DNA of 64,000 nucleotides, from assembly GCA_013388455.1 (NCBI GenBank), contig JACAFF010000030.1:18676-82675 (forward strand). Direction: 5' to 3'. Below are positions 1-8,819 of this stretch, in pieces. This DNA is from Nitrospirota bacterium (GTDB lineage: Bacteria > Nitrospirota > Thermodesulfovibrionia > Thermodesulfovibrionales > SM23-35). The translations under genes and the position numbers were made by a program. Under the pieces are notes generated by a model. That model had not been told where the DNA came from and did not search any database. It saw nothing but the letters and a program-made list of their open reading frames with translations. Within the stretch, counting starts at the first letter, position 1, and every line of letters begins with the position of its first letter.

Positions 1-102
1 GCAGAATTTAATAAAAATAAATCCTACCTGAGTAAGGATAAAGTTTTTGGCCTGACTCATTATGTCTTAGTAAAATTGATCCCAAAGAACAGTCCAATTT
101 AA
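1..102 (+). CDS. C-terminal fragment of an upstream gene
   Basis: Frame 1 is open from the first base to a TAA at 100-102 and would encode the last 33 residues of a protein that begins outside the window, ending in LIPKNSPI. The fragment is too short to assign to a family. It lies 19 bases before the next gene on the same strand, so the two may be co-transcribed. It could also be a chance open frame. Confidence 0.4.
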   Translation, partial: AEFNKNKSYLSKDKVFGLTHYVLVKLIPKNSPI

Positions 103-121
103 GTTAGAATAAAGATTAATT

Positions 122-1465
122 ATGGCTAAAATATTCTTTTCAGGTATCGGTGGTAGCGGTATGTCTGCAATAGCCAGTTTTATGGCAGATAAAGATAATA
201 TTATCGTTGGTTCTGACCGTTCATTTGACCTTAATCCTGATAATCGTATCTACAAAATTCTAAGAGAAAAGGGAATAACTATTGTTCCGCAGGATGGCTC
301 TGGAATCGATAGGTCTTTTGATTTTGCTGTTTTCAGTACTGCAGTGGAAGATAATCAACCAGAGGCGGTCAAAGCAAAACAACTGAATATTAAAATAAAA
401 ACCCGGCCGCAGTATCTTAATGAAATTACGTTGGAGTACAAGACGATTGCAGTTGCAGGCACTAGCGGCAAGTCAACAACAGCAGGATTACTCGCATTTT
501 TGATGAATCGTCTCGGAATGAATCCGAATTTCATCGGAGGAGGTAGAGTAAAACAATTCAAGACATCCGTTAGCTTAGGAAATTATCTATCCGGGAATTC
601 AGATACTTTAGTAATAGAAGCTTGTGAATCAGATGGATCAATTGTTTATTATCACCCCTTGCATTCAATTATCTCCAACCTGAGTCTTGACCATAATTTT
701 GTCGAAAAGACTGCGGTGATGTTCGAGACACTTGGAAGTCAAACAGAGGAGATTTTAGTTATTGGTGGTGATGACGAAAATTTGTGCAGATGCCGATTCG
801 ATAAACCTGTAAGGTTTTCGATTGAAACTGACTCAGAATATCAAGCAAAGGGGATAGAATACTATCCATTTAGCACGAACTTTAACTTACACGGTGTTCC
901 TTTTAAAGTTTCCCTGCCAGGCAGATACAACCTGTATAATGCTTTGGCTTGTATATCATTACTTTCAGAGATGGGAGTTTCACTAAGACAAATATCAGAA
1001 ATACTTTCTGATTTTTCAGGCATCGACCGCCGTTTTGATATTTGTTTGAATGACGAAAGACATATGGTAATAGATGATTATGCACATAATCCCCATAAGA
1101 TTGCTTGCCTCATGGAGTCTCTGAAAAGGATAAATAAAGATATTTGTTATATCTTTCAGCCTCATGGATATGGACCTACACGATTGATGAAAGAGGAATA
1201 CATTAAAGTGTTCAAAGAAAACCTTCGCGACAGAGACAAACTAATACTCCTTCCTATTTACTATGCAGGAGGCACATCAATAAAAGATATATCGAGTGAA
1301 GACTTATGCATAGAAATAAAGAAAGCAGGAAAATTAGTAGAGGTTATAAATGAAAGAGATTCAATATTCAGGAGATTAAGTGAATGGAATAATTATGTAG
1401 TCTTCGGAGCGCGTGATGAAACACTTGCTGATTTTGCGAGGGAAATTGCGATGAGGTTGAAATGA
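122..1465 (+). CDS. Mur ligase family protein (MurC/Mpl-like)
   Basis: Probable ATP-dependent UDP-N-acetylmuramate:peptide or alanine ligase acting in the cytoplasm on peptidoglycan precursors. The N-terminal Rossmann-like motif GIGGSGMS (residues 8-15) is the MurC/Mpl signature, GTSGKSTT (113-120) is the Mur ligase P-loop, and the C-terminal domain carries DDYAHNP and FQPHGYGPTR, matching the MurC sequences DDYAHHP and FQPHRYTRT. At 447 aa it has the usual family length. The glycine-rich loop and the Mpl-like GTSGKST, in place of the GTHGKTTT usual in MurC, favour Mpl (recycling of tripeptide) or a diverged MurC paralogue; these cannot be separated here. It starts at ATG 122, and its stop overlaps the next gene's start as ATGA, so the two are probably translationally coupled. 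Confidence 0.85.
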   Translation: MAKIFFSGIGGSGMSAIASFMADKDNIIVGSDRSFDLNPDNRIYKILREKGITIVPQDGSGIDRSFDFAVFSTAVEDNQPEAVKAKQLNIKIKTRPQYLNEITLEYKTIAVAGTSGKSTTAGLLAFLMNRLGMNPNFIGGGRVKQFKTSVSLGNYLSGNSDTLVIEACESDGSIVYYHPLHSIISNLSLDHNFVEKTAVMFETLGSQTEEILVIGGDDENLCRCRFDKPVRFSIETDSEYQAKGIEYYPFSTNFNLHGVPFKVSLPGRYNLYNALACISLLSEMGVSLRQISEILSDFSGIDRRFDICLNDERHMVIDDYAHNPHKIACLMESLKRINKDICYIFQPHGYGPTRLMKEEYIKVFKENLRDRDKLILLPIYYAGGTSIKDISSEDLCIEIKKAGKLVEVINERDSIFRRLSEWNNYVVFGARDETLADFAREIAMRLK

Positions 1466-3435
1466 AAAAATATTATCTGCACAGAGAAGTCTCAAATTTC
1501 AAGATAAATTACGAAAAAGAGCTTAATCAGGAGCAGTTTTCTGTTGTAATGCACCCTAATAATCCCATGCTTGTACTTGCAGGTGCAGGGACAGGAAAAA
1601 CAAGAACAGTTACCTATCGAGTTGCACGTCTTATTGAAACAGGCCTCAAGCCTGAACATATTTTACTTCTTACATTTACCAATAAGGCAGCGAAGGAGAT
1701 GATGCGTAGAGTTGAAAATTTAGGAAGGAATATCCATGGACTCTGGGGAGGCACATTTCATCATATAGGCAATATGATTTTAAGACGGCATTGCAGTTTA
1801 ATAGGATATAAACAAGGTTTTTCAATCCTTGATAGAGAGGATGCTAAAGACCTTTTTGATATATGCCTTTCAGAAATTGGCAAGATAAAGACTATGATTC
1901 CAAAAGGCTCTGTTCTTTGTGAAATATCAAGTCTTATGAGAAACAAAGAAAAAAATCTTGAAGAGATCATTCTTTTCAGATTCCCGCATTTTGCGAATGT
2001 TATTGATGAAATACATGAATTAATCGATCTTTATGAAAAAAAGAAGCATTCTCTCAATCTGATGGACTTTGATGACCTTCTAACAAATTGGAAGAGATTA
2101 TTGCTTGAATACGAGAATATAAAAGAATATTATTCATCAAAATTTGTACATATACTTGTTGATGAATACCAGGATACAAATAAACTTCAGGCAGAGATTG
2201 TTGATTTACTGTCTATTACAAACAGGAATATTATGGCAGTGGGAGATGATGCACAGTCAATATATTCATTCAGAGGAGCAGACTTCGAAAATATCCTCAA
2301 GTTTTCAGAACGATACCCTGATGTCACTATCTTCAATCTAACAATTAACTATAGATCAACACCGGAAATTCTCGATCTCGCTAATAAGAGTATCAAGCAT
2401 AATGTAAGACAATTCAGTAAGGAACTCTATTCAGTAAAAAAAGAAGGTAATCTGCCAAATCTTGTTCCTCTGAGGGATGTTTTTCAGCAGGCAGATTTTG
2501 TAGCGCAGAAGATAATTGACATGAACGTTGAAGGAATGCCTCTGAATGAGATTGCAGTTCTCTATCGTTCACATTATCAGTCTATGGAACTCCAGATGGA
2601 GCTTCAAAGAAGGGGTATACCTTTTGAGGTGAGATCAGGACTGAAATTTTTCGAGCAGGCACATATAAAGGATATCCTTTCATTTCTCAGGGTGGTAGTT
2701 AATCCATATGATGAACTGAGCTGGAAAAGGATACTGAAGTTAATCCCCGGGATAGGAAAGATAACTGCAACAAAACTATGGAATTCAATATTTCAATCTG
2801 AAGTCCCTCTTGATAAACTCTGTGATATGAGAGAACTTATTCCAAAAAAATCCCTGAACGGATTTTATCTCTTTATAGAGATGTTGAAAAAATTAAAGGG
2901 TGATAATAATACACATATGCCCCTCAAGCCATCTGAGGCAATCGATTATATACTCACAAACGGATATGAAGACTATTTGTACAGTCATTATCCTAATGCA
3001 GAGGAACGAATTGAAGATATTGAGCAAATGACAAGATTTGCAGTAAAATACCCCTCTCTTGAGACTTTTATAAGTGAAATGAGTCTCCAGAGTGTATCTG
3101 GAGGAGAAGTAGAGGAAGGGGATGAAGACAAGGAGTGTGTTATACTCTCTACTGTGCACCAGGCAAAGGGTCTTGAATGGGATACTGTTTTTTTGATTGG
3201 ACTGAACGATGGAAAGTTCCCGTCAGTAAAATCTCTGAAAACAGAATTTGAAGAAGAAAGAAGACTTTTTTATGTTGCGGTTACCAGGGCAAAAAAGGCT
3301 CTATATCTTTGTTATCCATTATCTTCTGAAGAATGTCATGGGCTTGGATTTTTGAGACCTTCACGATTTATTAAAGAATTGCCCGTGGATGTCTATGAAG
3401 AACTGATTGTTGAAGACACAAATGAGATATATTGA
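1462..3435 (+). CDS. UvrD/PcrA/Rep-type superfamily 1A DNA helicase
   Basis: ATP-dependent 3'-5' DNA helicase expected in repair or replication-fork processing. All SF1 motifs are visible in order: Walker A AGAGTGKT near residue 41, LLLTFTNKAAKEM (Ia), DEYQDTN (motif II), GDDAQSIYSFRGA (III), NYRST (IV), STVHQAKGLEWD (V) and FYVAVTRAKKALY (VI). At 657 aa it is slightly short of typical UvrD/PcrA, and it lacks a long C-terminal tail. The ATG overlaps the stop of the Mur ligase gene by four bases. The UvrD, PcrA and Rep subgroups cannot be told apart without a tree. Confidence 0.93.
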   Translation: MKKYYLHREVSNFKINYEKELNQEQFSVVMHPNNPMLVLAGAGTGKTRTVTYRVARLIETGLKPEHILLLTFTNKAAKEMMRRVENLGRNIHGLWGGTFHHIGNMILRRHCSLIGYKQGFSILDREDAKDLFDICLSEIGKIKTMIPKGSVLCEISSLMRNKEKNLEEIILFRFPHFANVIDEIHELIDLYEKKKHSLNLMDFDDLLTNWKRLLLEYENIKEYYSSKFVHILVDEYQDTNKLQAEIVDLLSITNRNIMAVGDDAQSIYSFRGADFENILKFSERYPDVTIFNLTINYRSTPEILDLANKSIKHNVRQFSKELYSVKKEGNLPNLVPLRDVFQQADFVAQKIIDMNVEGMPLNEIAVLYRSHYQSMELQMELQRRGIPFEVRSGLKFFEQAHIKDILSFLRVVVNPYDELSWKRILKLIPGIGKITATKLWNSIFQSEVPLDKLCDMRELIPKKSLNGFYLFIEMLKKLKGDNNTHMPLKPSEAIDYILTNGYEDYLYSHYPNAEERIEDIEQMTRFAVKYPSLETFISEMSLQSVSGGEVEEGDEDKECVILSTVHQAKGLEWDTVFLIGLNDGKFPSVKSLKTEFEEERRLFYVAVTRAKKALYLCYPLSSEECHGLGFLRPSRFIKELPVDVYEELIVEDTNEIY

Positions 3436-4411
3436 TGCTATTAAGGGTGGTTTCGGAATAATAAACAGGAACTGGCAACTTGTACTGATGCATGTTGTTA
3501 TGGTTATCCTGAGTAGCATCGGTTTCATTATAATTGTGGGGATACCTCTCGCTATTGCTTTTATTGTATTCGGTATAGATTTTACGGAATTTGCTTCCCT
3601 TGAAGATATTCTCAGGGCATTGAAATATCCTTCTGAAATTATTTCAAAATACTTCAGTTTATTCCTCATAGTTGTAATAAGTTTCTTTTTATATCTGCTT
3701 ACTGTCGCAATACTTGGAATCTTTATCTTTGCTGGATCAATTGGGATAATCTGCCTCTCTCTAACAGATCCTACCATGAAGTTCAGTATGAAATTGTTTT
3801 TTGAAAAGGCAAAAGGCATTTTTTTAAGATTACTCGGATTTACAACTTTGATCGGCATAATATTTATAATTACAGCTTTTTCACTCGGTATCTTAGGTGG
3901 TGGGATAGCATCACTTGTATCTTTTGCCCAGAGTCAGGATTCAACTCTTGCACTTTTTCTTGGTACATTTTTTTCTCTGATTTTAATAGTTATAGTGATC
4001 ATTATTATTCTTGGAATTCTCTCAATAACACTTTATGGAATTGCTTCACTTGGTTTTAATGAGACCGGTCCATTTGCTTCTGTCAAAGAGGCTTTTCACT
4101 ATTTAATCGAAAATCCGAGTGCATTCTGGCTCTATACAATACTTTTTATAGGATATTTTATTGCCAGCTTTTTACTTATACTTCTCAGTTACCCTTTTAC
4201 AATTCTACCGGTCATCGGGGCCATCCTTTCCTTTCCGTATCAACTTATATCTTATGCTTTCGAAACATATCTGGGGCTTACAATAATTGCAACAATTTTG
4301 ATTTATTACTATGAAACCAGGATTCAGATAAAGTCATCTCGTGGGATAACTGAAACTCAAGAAGGTGCTGATAACTTTGCCAGTCGTTCTGATTTTGTCC
4401 ATAGGTCATAA
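3422..4411 (+). CDS. polytopic membrane protein, unknown function
   Basis: About 329 residues with a cytoplasmic-looking N-terminus (RYIDAIKGGFGIINRNWQ) and roughly six strongly hydrophobic segments, several glycine/isoleucine-rich. The layout resembles the DUF6159-type or YihY-like families of uncharacterised membrane proteins, but no catalytic motif is seen and the family name is a guess. The frame opens at a TTG at 3407; I prefer ATG 3422, which leaves a 14-base overlap with the helicase gene. The last 55 bases overlap the 3' end of the convergent PAP2 gene, so the two messages are antisense at their ends. Confidence 0.75.
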   Translation: MRYIDAIKGGFGIINRNWQLVLMHVVMVILSSIGFIIIVGIPLAIAFIVFGIDFTEFASLEDILRALKYPSEIISKYFSLFLIVVISFFLYLLTVAILGIFIFAGSIGIICLSLTDPTMKFSMKLFFEKAKGIFLRLLGFTTLIGIIFIITAFSLGILGGGIASLVSFAQSQDSTLALFLGTFFSLILIVIVIIIILGILSITLYGIASLGFNETGPFASVKEAFHYLIENPSAFWLYTILFIGYFIASFLLILLSYPFTILPVIGAILSFPYQLISYAFETYLGLTIIATILIYYYETRIQIKSSRGITETQEGADNFASRSDFVHRS

Positions 4412-5262
4412 AGAAACTCACCTGGCATTATAGTAATTACAGTCAGGCCAATGCCAGCAAATATATCCACTACATAATGATACCTACAATATACGGTAGA
4501 AAATATAAGTAAAGAGACAAAAGGGATTAACAACCAGAATAATCTTCTTGAAAACTTAAAGGCGAGGTATGCAACTAAGAGGGCTATACCTGTATGCCCA
4601 CTTGGAAAAGCATCTCTTTTTATTCCCTCGAGACGGTTTAATAGATTCTGGATTGGTTCTGCAACAATGAACCCCTCAAGTTCATAGTTCTGAAGATGGT
4701 CTATCGTGAATCTAGGGCCGAGTGCAGGGAAAAGAATGTAACCAAGATATGAGAGATAAAAACATAAGAGAATCAAAAACAACGATTTTTCAAATGCTTC
4801 TTTTTGTTTATTCTTCAGGAGAACTATCCCCAGGCTTATCGGCATAAAATAATAAGTTGAATATGCTATCTGGAGAATGTCTGTCAGAACAGGATGCATA
4901 ATATTTTCGAGTATAACAGTTGGGTGTGCATTGAATATAAGATAATCAAGATAAATCAGAAATGGATCAATATCATCAGGATTTACATAATGTACGACCC
5001 ATTCAAGACTGTCAAAGATTGAAAGGACACAGACGACAGGAAAAATTATGTTATAAAAGAGTTGCGGAAATTTCCATTTGTCTTTTATCTTAATGAGAAA
5101 AATCTGGGCAAAGATAAGAGATGAATAGAGGCTGATCAGAAATGGTGCTCTTGGTAAATTTTTATAGTAAATTAGACACAGGATGATAAGGAATAACAGG
5201 AATATGATTGTTAGAACATCTGCAGGACGATTTTTTATAAATATATCCGTTAGTCTCCTCAT
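4357..5262 (-). CDS. PAP2-superfamily membrane phosphatase
   Basis: Integral membrane lipid phosphatase or phosphotransferase. Two of the three phosphatase blocks are clear: SGHTGIALL in the context KRDAFPSGHT (around residue 218) and CRYHYVVDIFAG (around 260), giving the catalytic histidines and aspartate; an upstream FPALGPRF resembles the region seen in inositol phosphorylceramide synthase-like PAP2 proteins. About six transmembrane helices. Substrate unknown (undecaprenyl diphosphate or another phospholipid are options). It starts with TAATG, overlapping the stop of the upstream YacP-like gene, so it is the last gene of that operon. Confidence 0.85.
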   Translation of the reverse strand: MRRLTDIFIKNRPADVLTIIFLLFLIILCLIYYKNLPRAPFLISLYSSLIFAQIFLIKIKDKWKFPQLFYNIIFPVVCVLSIFDSLEWVVHYVNPDDIDPFLIYLDYLIFNAHPTVILENIMHPVLTDILQIAYSTYYFMPISLGIVLLKNKQKEAFEKSLFLILLCFYLSYLGYILFPALGPRFTIDHLQNYELEGFIVAEPIQNLLNRLEGIKRDAFPSGHTGIALLVAYLAFKFSRRLFWLLIPFVSLLIFSTVYCRYHYVVDIFAGIGLTVITIMPGEFLYDLWTKSERLAKLSAPS

Positions 5263-5750
5263 TAAAGCTTGCTTAGTGCCTTGCTGATAGCCCTATCTTT
5301 TTTCGAAAGTCTTTTTGGATTACCCTTCCTTGAAATTTCAGGCCAATCTTCTTTATCTTCATCTTCTTCGGGATTAGAAAAAGATTTTCTTTGAAGAATA
5401 TTCAGAAAATCTTCTGCACGCAGAGGAATAGAACCTGATGACCATGCATGATGCGCGATATCCCTGTCTGATGTTATGACGATCCACTGCCGTCTTTCTG
5501 AAGAAATAATTCTTTTTATAACAGAATCAGCAGTGTCTCCAATCCTTGAATAGATAACCTTTATACCACCAATAATGGATTTCATTTCCTGTCCTTGTCC
5601 TGTCTTCCATCCATCAAAAACAATTGTAATATCATGCCCTTTTCTCTTCTTGTATTCTATGAGGGAATCTATGAATATTTCCCGCTGTTTTTTTAGGTCT
5701 TTATGGAAAATTCCAATTACATTGTAACCATCTATGATTATATGCGAAAT
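5262..5750 (-). CDS. YacP-like NYN-domain protein with apparent ATT start
   Basis: NYN/PIN-like nuclease fold related to YacP (Rae1), a ribosome-associated mRNA endonuclease in Bacillus. The N-terminus reads SHIIIDGYNVIG, followed by TIVFDGW and, later, ITSDRDIAHHAWSSG, which supply the conserved acidic residues and Asn of the family. The frame has no ATG, GTG or TTG before MKSII at 5585, which would delete the whole catalytic N-terminus. An ATT at 5750-5748 lies exactly six bases after GGAGGT (complement of 5757-5762) and gives a 162-aa protein of normal length, so I take ATT as the start. The gene lies 17 bases after the TraB-family gene and overlaps the PAP2 start. Confidence 0.85.
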   Translation of the reverse strand: MSHIIIDGYNVIGIFHKDLKKQREIFIDSLIEYKKRKGHDITIVFDGWKTGQGQEMKSIIGGIKVIYSRIGDTADSVIKRIISSERRQWIVITSDRDIAHHAWSSGSIPLRAEDFLNILQRKSFSNPEEDEDKEDWPEISRKGNPKRLSKKDRAISKALSKL

Positions 5751-5767
5751 GGTATAACCTCCACGAT

Positions 5768-6694
5768 TTATAACTGCAGTAAAGGGTATCCTTTTTCTCT
5801 GAGCATCTCGATAATTCCTTTTTTACCTATGAGATGCCCGGCACCAACTACAACAAAATGAATTTCATTGGTTCTTAAAAATTCTTCTATTTTAGATGTG
5901 ATGTTGCGGTTTCTTTCATAGATTAGTTTTTCATATATAGAAGACATTTTTCTGTCTTGCCACAGGGCTTTTGTAATAATAGTCTCTGTTGTTTTTATAT
6001 CACCATTTGTCCATGCACTTAACAGCCTATCAGCATCCCTTTCAAGGAAATCTATATCTTTTAATGTATACAACAAGAATGTTTCCTGTTCCTGATCAGT
6101 AAAGTTAGACAGAAGATTTATTTGATATTCTATACTTTCCAGTTCTTTTATCTTTTTATTGCCTTTAGCTTTTGAGAGAAAATGGATGTCGATACCTAAA
6201 GTTGGGTCGAAACCCAGTTGTATAAGTTTCAGGGAAGTTAATGTCAATGCCAGAAACCATGGTTTCTGTTTATTAACCAATAAGAGAGGAATACCCGAGA
6301 GTTCTAACTCCTTTCTGATGAGCTCATAAGTCTCTTTTGATACATGATTTTCAAGTGTTTCATTCCCAGGATAGATAGCAGTTTCAATGACCTTTTGAAA
6401 GTCAATCTTAGTTAAATCATTAATATTTGCCTCTACAGCTAATACATCAGATGATTCAAAGGCACGTTCAATTTTTTTGTTTAGAGGGTATGCCTCTTTT
6501 TTCATAAAGTGAATGGAACCGAGTATGTAGACAGTATTTGTTTTTGATTGAACTTTCCATAAAAAGGTTTTCTGATTATCTGCAAAGGATTCTTTAATAA
6601 TGACCGCTGTTGAGAAAAAAAGCAGGATGAAAAATATTGTAATATTTTTTTTAAGATATCTACTAATTATTCCTTTATGAATATTTACAGACAA
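5768..6694 (-). CDS. TraB/GumN-family protein
   Basis: The TraB/PrgY/GumN fold is recognised by YILGSIHFMK near residue 55, a conserved VEAN acidic motif about 40 residues on, and the C-terminal VVVGAGHLIGKKGI. Homologues are proposed metal-dependent proteases or hydrolases (the Tiki-related clan), often exported. A hydrophobic stretch near residues 18-36 ending in FADNQ looks like a signal peptide or signal anchor, so the protein probably acts outside the membrane or in the periplasm. The start is TTG 6694 with only a weak ribosome-binding site; no ATG exists before the signal segment. It follows the peptidase-acetyltransferase gene by 49 bases. Confidence 0.85.
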   Translation of the reverse strand: MSVNIHKGIISRYLKKNITIFFILLFFSTAVIIKESFADNQKTFLWKVQSKTNTVYILGSIHFMKKEAYPLNKKIERAFESSDVLAVEANINDLTKIDFQKVIETAIYPGNETLENHVSKETYELIRKELELSGIPLLLVNKQKPWFLALTLTSLKLIQLGFDPTLGIDIHFLSKAKGNKKIKELESIEYQINLLSNFTDQEQETFLLYTLKDIDFLERDADRLLSAWTNGDIKTTETIITKALWQDRKMSSIYEKLIYERNRNITSKIEEFLRTNEIHFVVVGAGHLIGKKGIIEMLREKGYPLLQL

Positions 6695-6743
6695 TTCTAT
6701 TTCTCTTTTATATCAAACAATATTAACTTAATAAAATACATCT

Positions 6744-7742
6744 CTAATCTTCTATAAAACTTCTTGACATTATAATTCGGTGGCTATGTCCATGATGAGC
6801 TTCTTTTTCTAATTGTTCATCTAATGCAGGAATCGAAATCTTTTTGAATCCCATTTTTTTATATAGGTTTATCGCAATATGATTTGTTTTAAAAACAAGA
6901 AGATTTACTTTATTTGCATTTACTTCAAACGCTTTATTGATAGCCATATGGAGAAGATTCTTTCCGATCCCTGCACCTCGATAGGGTATTCTTACCTCCA
7001 TTCCAAAAAGCCACCAATCAGGATAAAGCAGGTTACCTTCATCAAACTTTAAAAGAGCTACAGAACCTACTTTTTTCTGTCCAATATATGCACAAATCTC
7101 GTAGTTGTAAATCATACTACTTTTAGATGCCATTTCAGATAAGCTGAAAGATTCTTTTAGCTTATTATCTAACAAAGCCAGGTCATCCACGATAACAAGA
7201 TAATTAACTTTTTTACCTATCAATATTTGTGCAAGTTTACGGTATAAACTAAAACTCTGAAAGAAACGAAAAATAAGAGATAAAAATTTTTTGAAAGTAA
7301 ATACAAAATAAAGGCAGGAAGAACCTATTGGATATGTAATAAGCCATATGTGGGCTAAAAATTTGGAACCCCCTTTTTGTAAGTCTACAACATTCGAAGT
7401 CCGCCGTTGTTTGATAGCTTTTCCTATGACCTGAGTGGTTGCGATATATTCTGGTGATCCAATTAGAGCATCTCCCCGTACTTTTAAGATTTCTGTATTA
7501 CCGACTTTGGTTTTCCCGATAACACGATGAACAACAACCCCATCATCGAGAGATTTGTAGAGGATAATGTCTCCTGATTTGAGTTCATTAGTACTGACAG
7601 GACCAACGGTAAGAATATCTCCATCATGAATGAATGGATACATGCTCCAGCCATGGGCTTTAAAACTGAAAGAGCCACCCCGTCCTATAATTTCCTCAGT
7701 TAATACTCCCAGCTCATCTCTGTCAAGCCCTATTTCACGCAT
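6744..7742 (-). CDS. S26 signal peptidase-like and GNAT acetyltransferase fusion
   Basis: Two-domain protein of 332 aa. Residues about 15-125 resemble S26 signal peptidases: GWSMYPFIHDGD holds the nucleophilic serine and VVVHRVIG supplies the histidine that replaces lysine in the S26B (SipW/Sec11-like) branch. A hydrophobic segment near 130-155 may anchor it. Residues about 175-332 are a GNAT domain with the acetyl-CoA loop RIPYRGAGIGKNLL and the C-terminal NLYKKMGF block. It overlaps the end of the HprK-like gene by 13 bases, inside a RiPP-like cassette. I infer that it could cleave and/or acetylate the modified peptide or its leader; neither activity is shown by sequence alone. Confidence 0.85.
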   Translation of the reverse strand: MREIGLDRDELGVLTEEIIGRGGSFSFKAHGWSMYPFIHDGDILTVGPVSTNELKSGDIILYKSLDDGVVVHRVIGKTKVGNTEILKVRGDALIGSPEYIATTQVIGKAIKQRRTSNVVDLQKGGSKFLAHIWLITYPIGSSCLYFVFTFKKFLSLIFRFFQSFSLYRKLAQILIGKKVNYLVIVDDLALLDNKLKESFSLSEMASKSSMIYNYEICAYIGQKKVGSVALLKFDEGNLLYPDWWLFGMEVRIPYRGAGIGKNLLHMAINKAFEVNANKVNLLVFKTNHIAINLYKKMGFKKISIPALDEQLEKEAHHGHSHRIIMSRSFIED

Positions 7743-8572
7743 CTTATGAAATCAATAATGCTTTTGTCTGGTATAAAACCTAATTCATAGCATCGTATAG
7801 TTTCAACAAGTTTAGCACAGAAATCAAGTGTAAATTGCATTCCATCAGATTCCCAATATGGAAGAAAACAGTGGGTTAAAAGCCTCAATGTAGCTGAAGA
7901 ACCTTCCATCGGTGAAATATTATTTATCTCTGCGTGATGTAAAAAAAAGATTTTATTTAGTGGCACACCATGAGGCGAAATTCCTTCATATTCTCCATGC
8001 CAGGGTGTCCCATATACCCATATACGGCCTTCATTTTGCCGTAAAACAATGCGTTCGTCATTCAAAACAACCGCTTTATCTTCCCACAAACGTGCCATTG
8101 TAGTCTTTCCATTTGTTGAACTTCCAGGAAAAAGATATCCATTCCCATTATCATCAATACCACAGGCATGGACAAGAACTCCATAGCCCTGAGACAAAAG
8201 AGAAATCATTAATAAATGAAAGATGGGGAAAGCAAGTGGATGTGGTAAGATATCAGGAGATTCCCTCAGAACATAGACATCGCCATTTCGATAGTTAGGT
8301 TCAAAAACAGCTAAACAATATTGACGATTATTATTAAAAGGTTCTTTTAATACAAAAACTTTTTTTATATCGCTCTTATAAACATCCCAAAATGTACCTG
8401 AATCAAAAACTTTGTTTTCAAGCTTAAGGTTTAAAAATTTATTTGAATAGTGTCCATATACTGTTATGTCTGGTTTATCATCAGATACAAATGGCTCATC
8501 AAATGCTTTAATTTTAAATCTATCTGAAGTTACAACTCCAAAAACAAAATCTGCAACTTTTAATCTATACAT
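7730..8572 (-). CDS. HPr kinase-like P-loop protein (HprK-related)
   Basis: About 280 aa. The central HACGIDDNGNGYLFPGSS leads into the Walker A sequence GSSTNGKTT (around residues 152-160), followed by LNDERIVLR and YGTPWHGEY, the layout of the HprK C-terminal kinase domain found in HprK-related proteins of peptide-maturation loci. The N-terminal 110 residues are a variable domain without recognised motifs. True HPr kinases phosphorylate HPr; relatives in PqqD/peptide loci have unproven substrates. Its position between the precursor gene and the peptidase-GNAT gene suggests a role in the same pathway, possibly phosphorylating the peptide or a partner. Confidence 0.85.
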   Translation of the reverse strand: MYRLKVADFVFGVVTSDRFKIKAFDEPFVSDDKPDITVYGHYSNKFLNLKLENKVFDSGTFWDVYKSDIKKVFVLKEPFNNNRQYCLAVFEPNYRNGDVYVLRESPDILPHPLAFPIFHLLMISLLSQGYGVLVHACGIDDNGNGYLFPGSSTNGKTTMARLWEDKAVVLNDERIVLRQNEGRIWVYGTPWHGEYEGISPHGVPLNKIFFLHHAEINNISPMEGSSATLRLLTHCFLPYWESDGMQFTLDFCAKLVETIRCYELGFIPDKSIIDFIRCVK

Positions 8573-8619
8573 AAATTTATTAACTTACAAAATTTTCTGA
8601 ACCAGGAGATTTACCCCAA

Positions 8620-8802
8620 TTATGAGCGCCCTTTTTGATAGCAAGCCTGAAATCCTCTTTTACAGTTCTTTTCACCCGGGCCATTTTCTCCACCCCTCTT
8701 GCAAGTTTGTAACACTGCTTCATCTGACACTAATTTAACCTGTTCTATCTGTGGTTTTACATAATTCTTTCGTTCGAAATTAAATTCGGTTTTTCCTGAC
8801 AT
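8620..8802 (-). CDS. putative RiPP precursor peptide
   Basis: A 60-residue peptide with a strong ribosome-binding site (AAAGGAGGTG ending nine bases before ATG). The first half is leader-like, with the block KPQIEQVKLV then DEAVLQTC, a K-P-x(7)-L-x(3)-EAVLxxC pattern I associate with PqqD/radical-SAM peptide families. The second half is small, basic and glycine-rich with Cys34, Cys47 and Cys54. It lies 17 bases downstream of the radical SAM/SPASM gene. The predicted core is roughly residues 34-60, with cysteines as likely modification sites (thioether or similar). The role rests on size, composition and neighbours, not on a verified family match. Confidence 0.8.
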   Translation of the reverse strand: MSGKTEFNFERKNYVKPQIEQVKLVSDEAVLQTCKRGGENGPGEKNCKRGFQACYQKGRS

Positions 8803-8819
8803 AATTTTTTCACCTCCTT

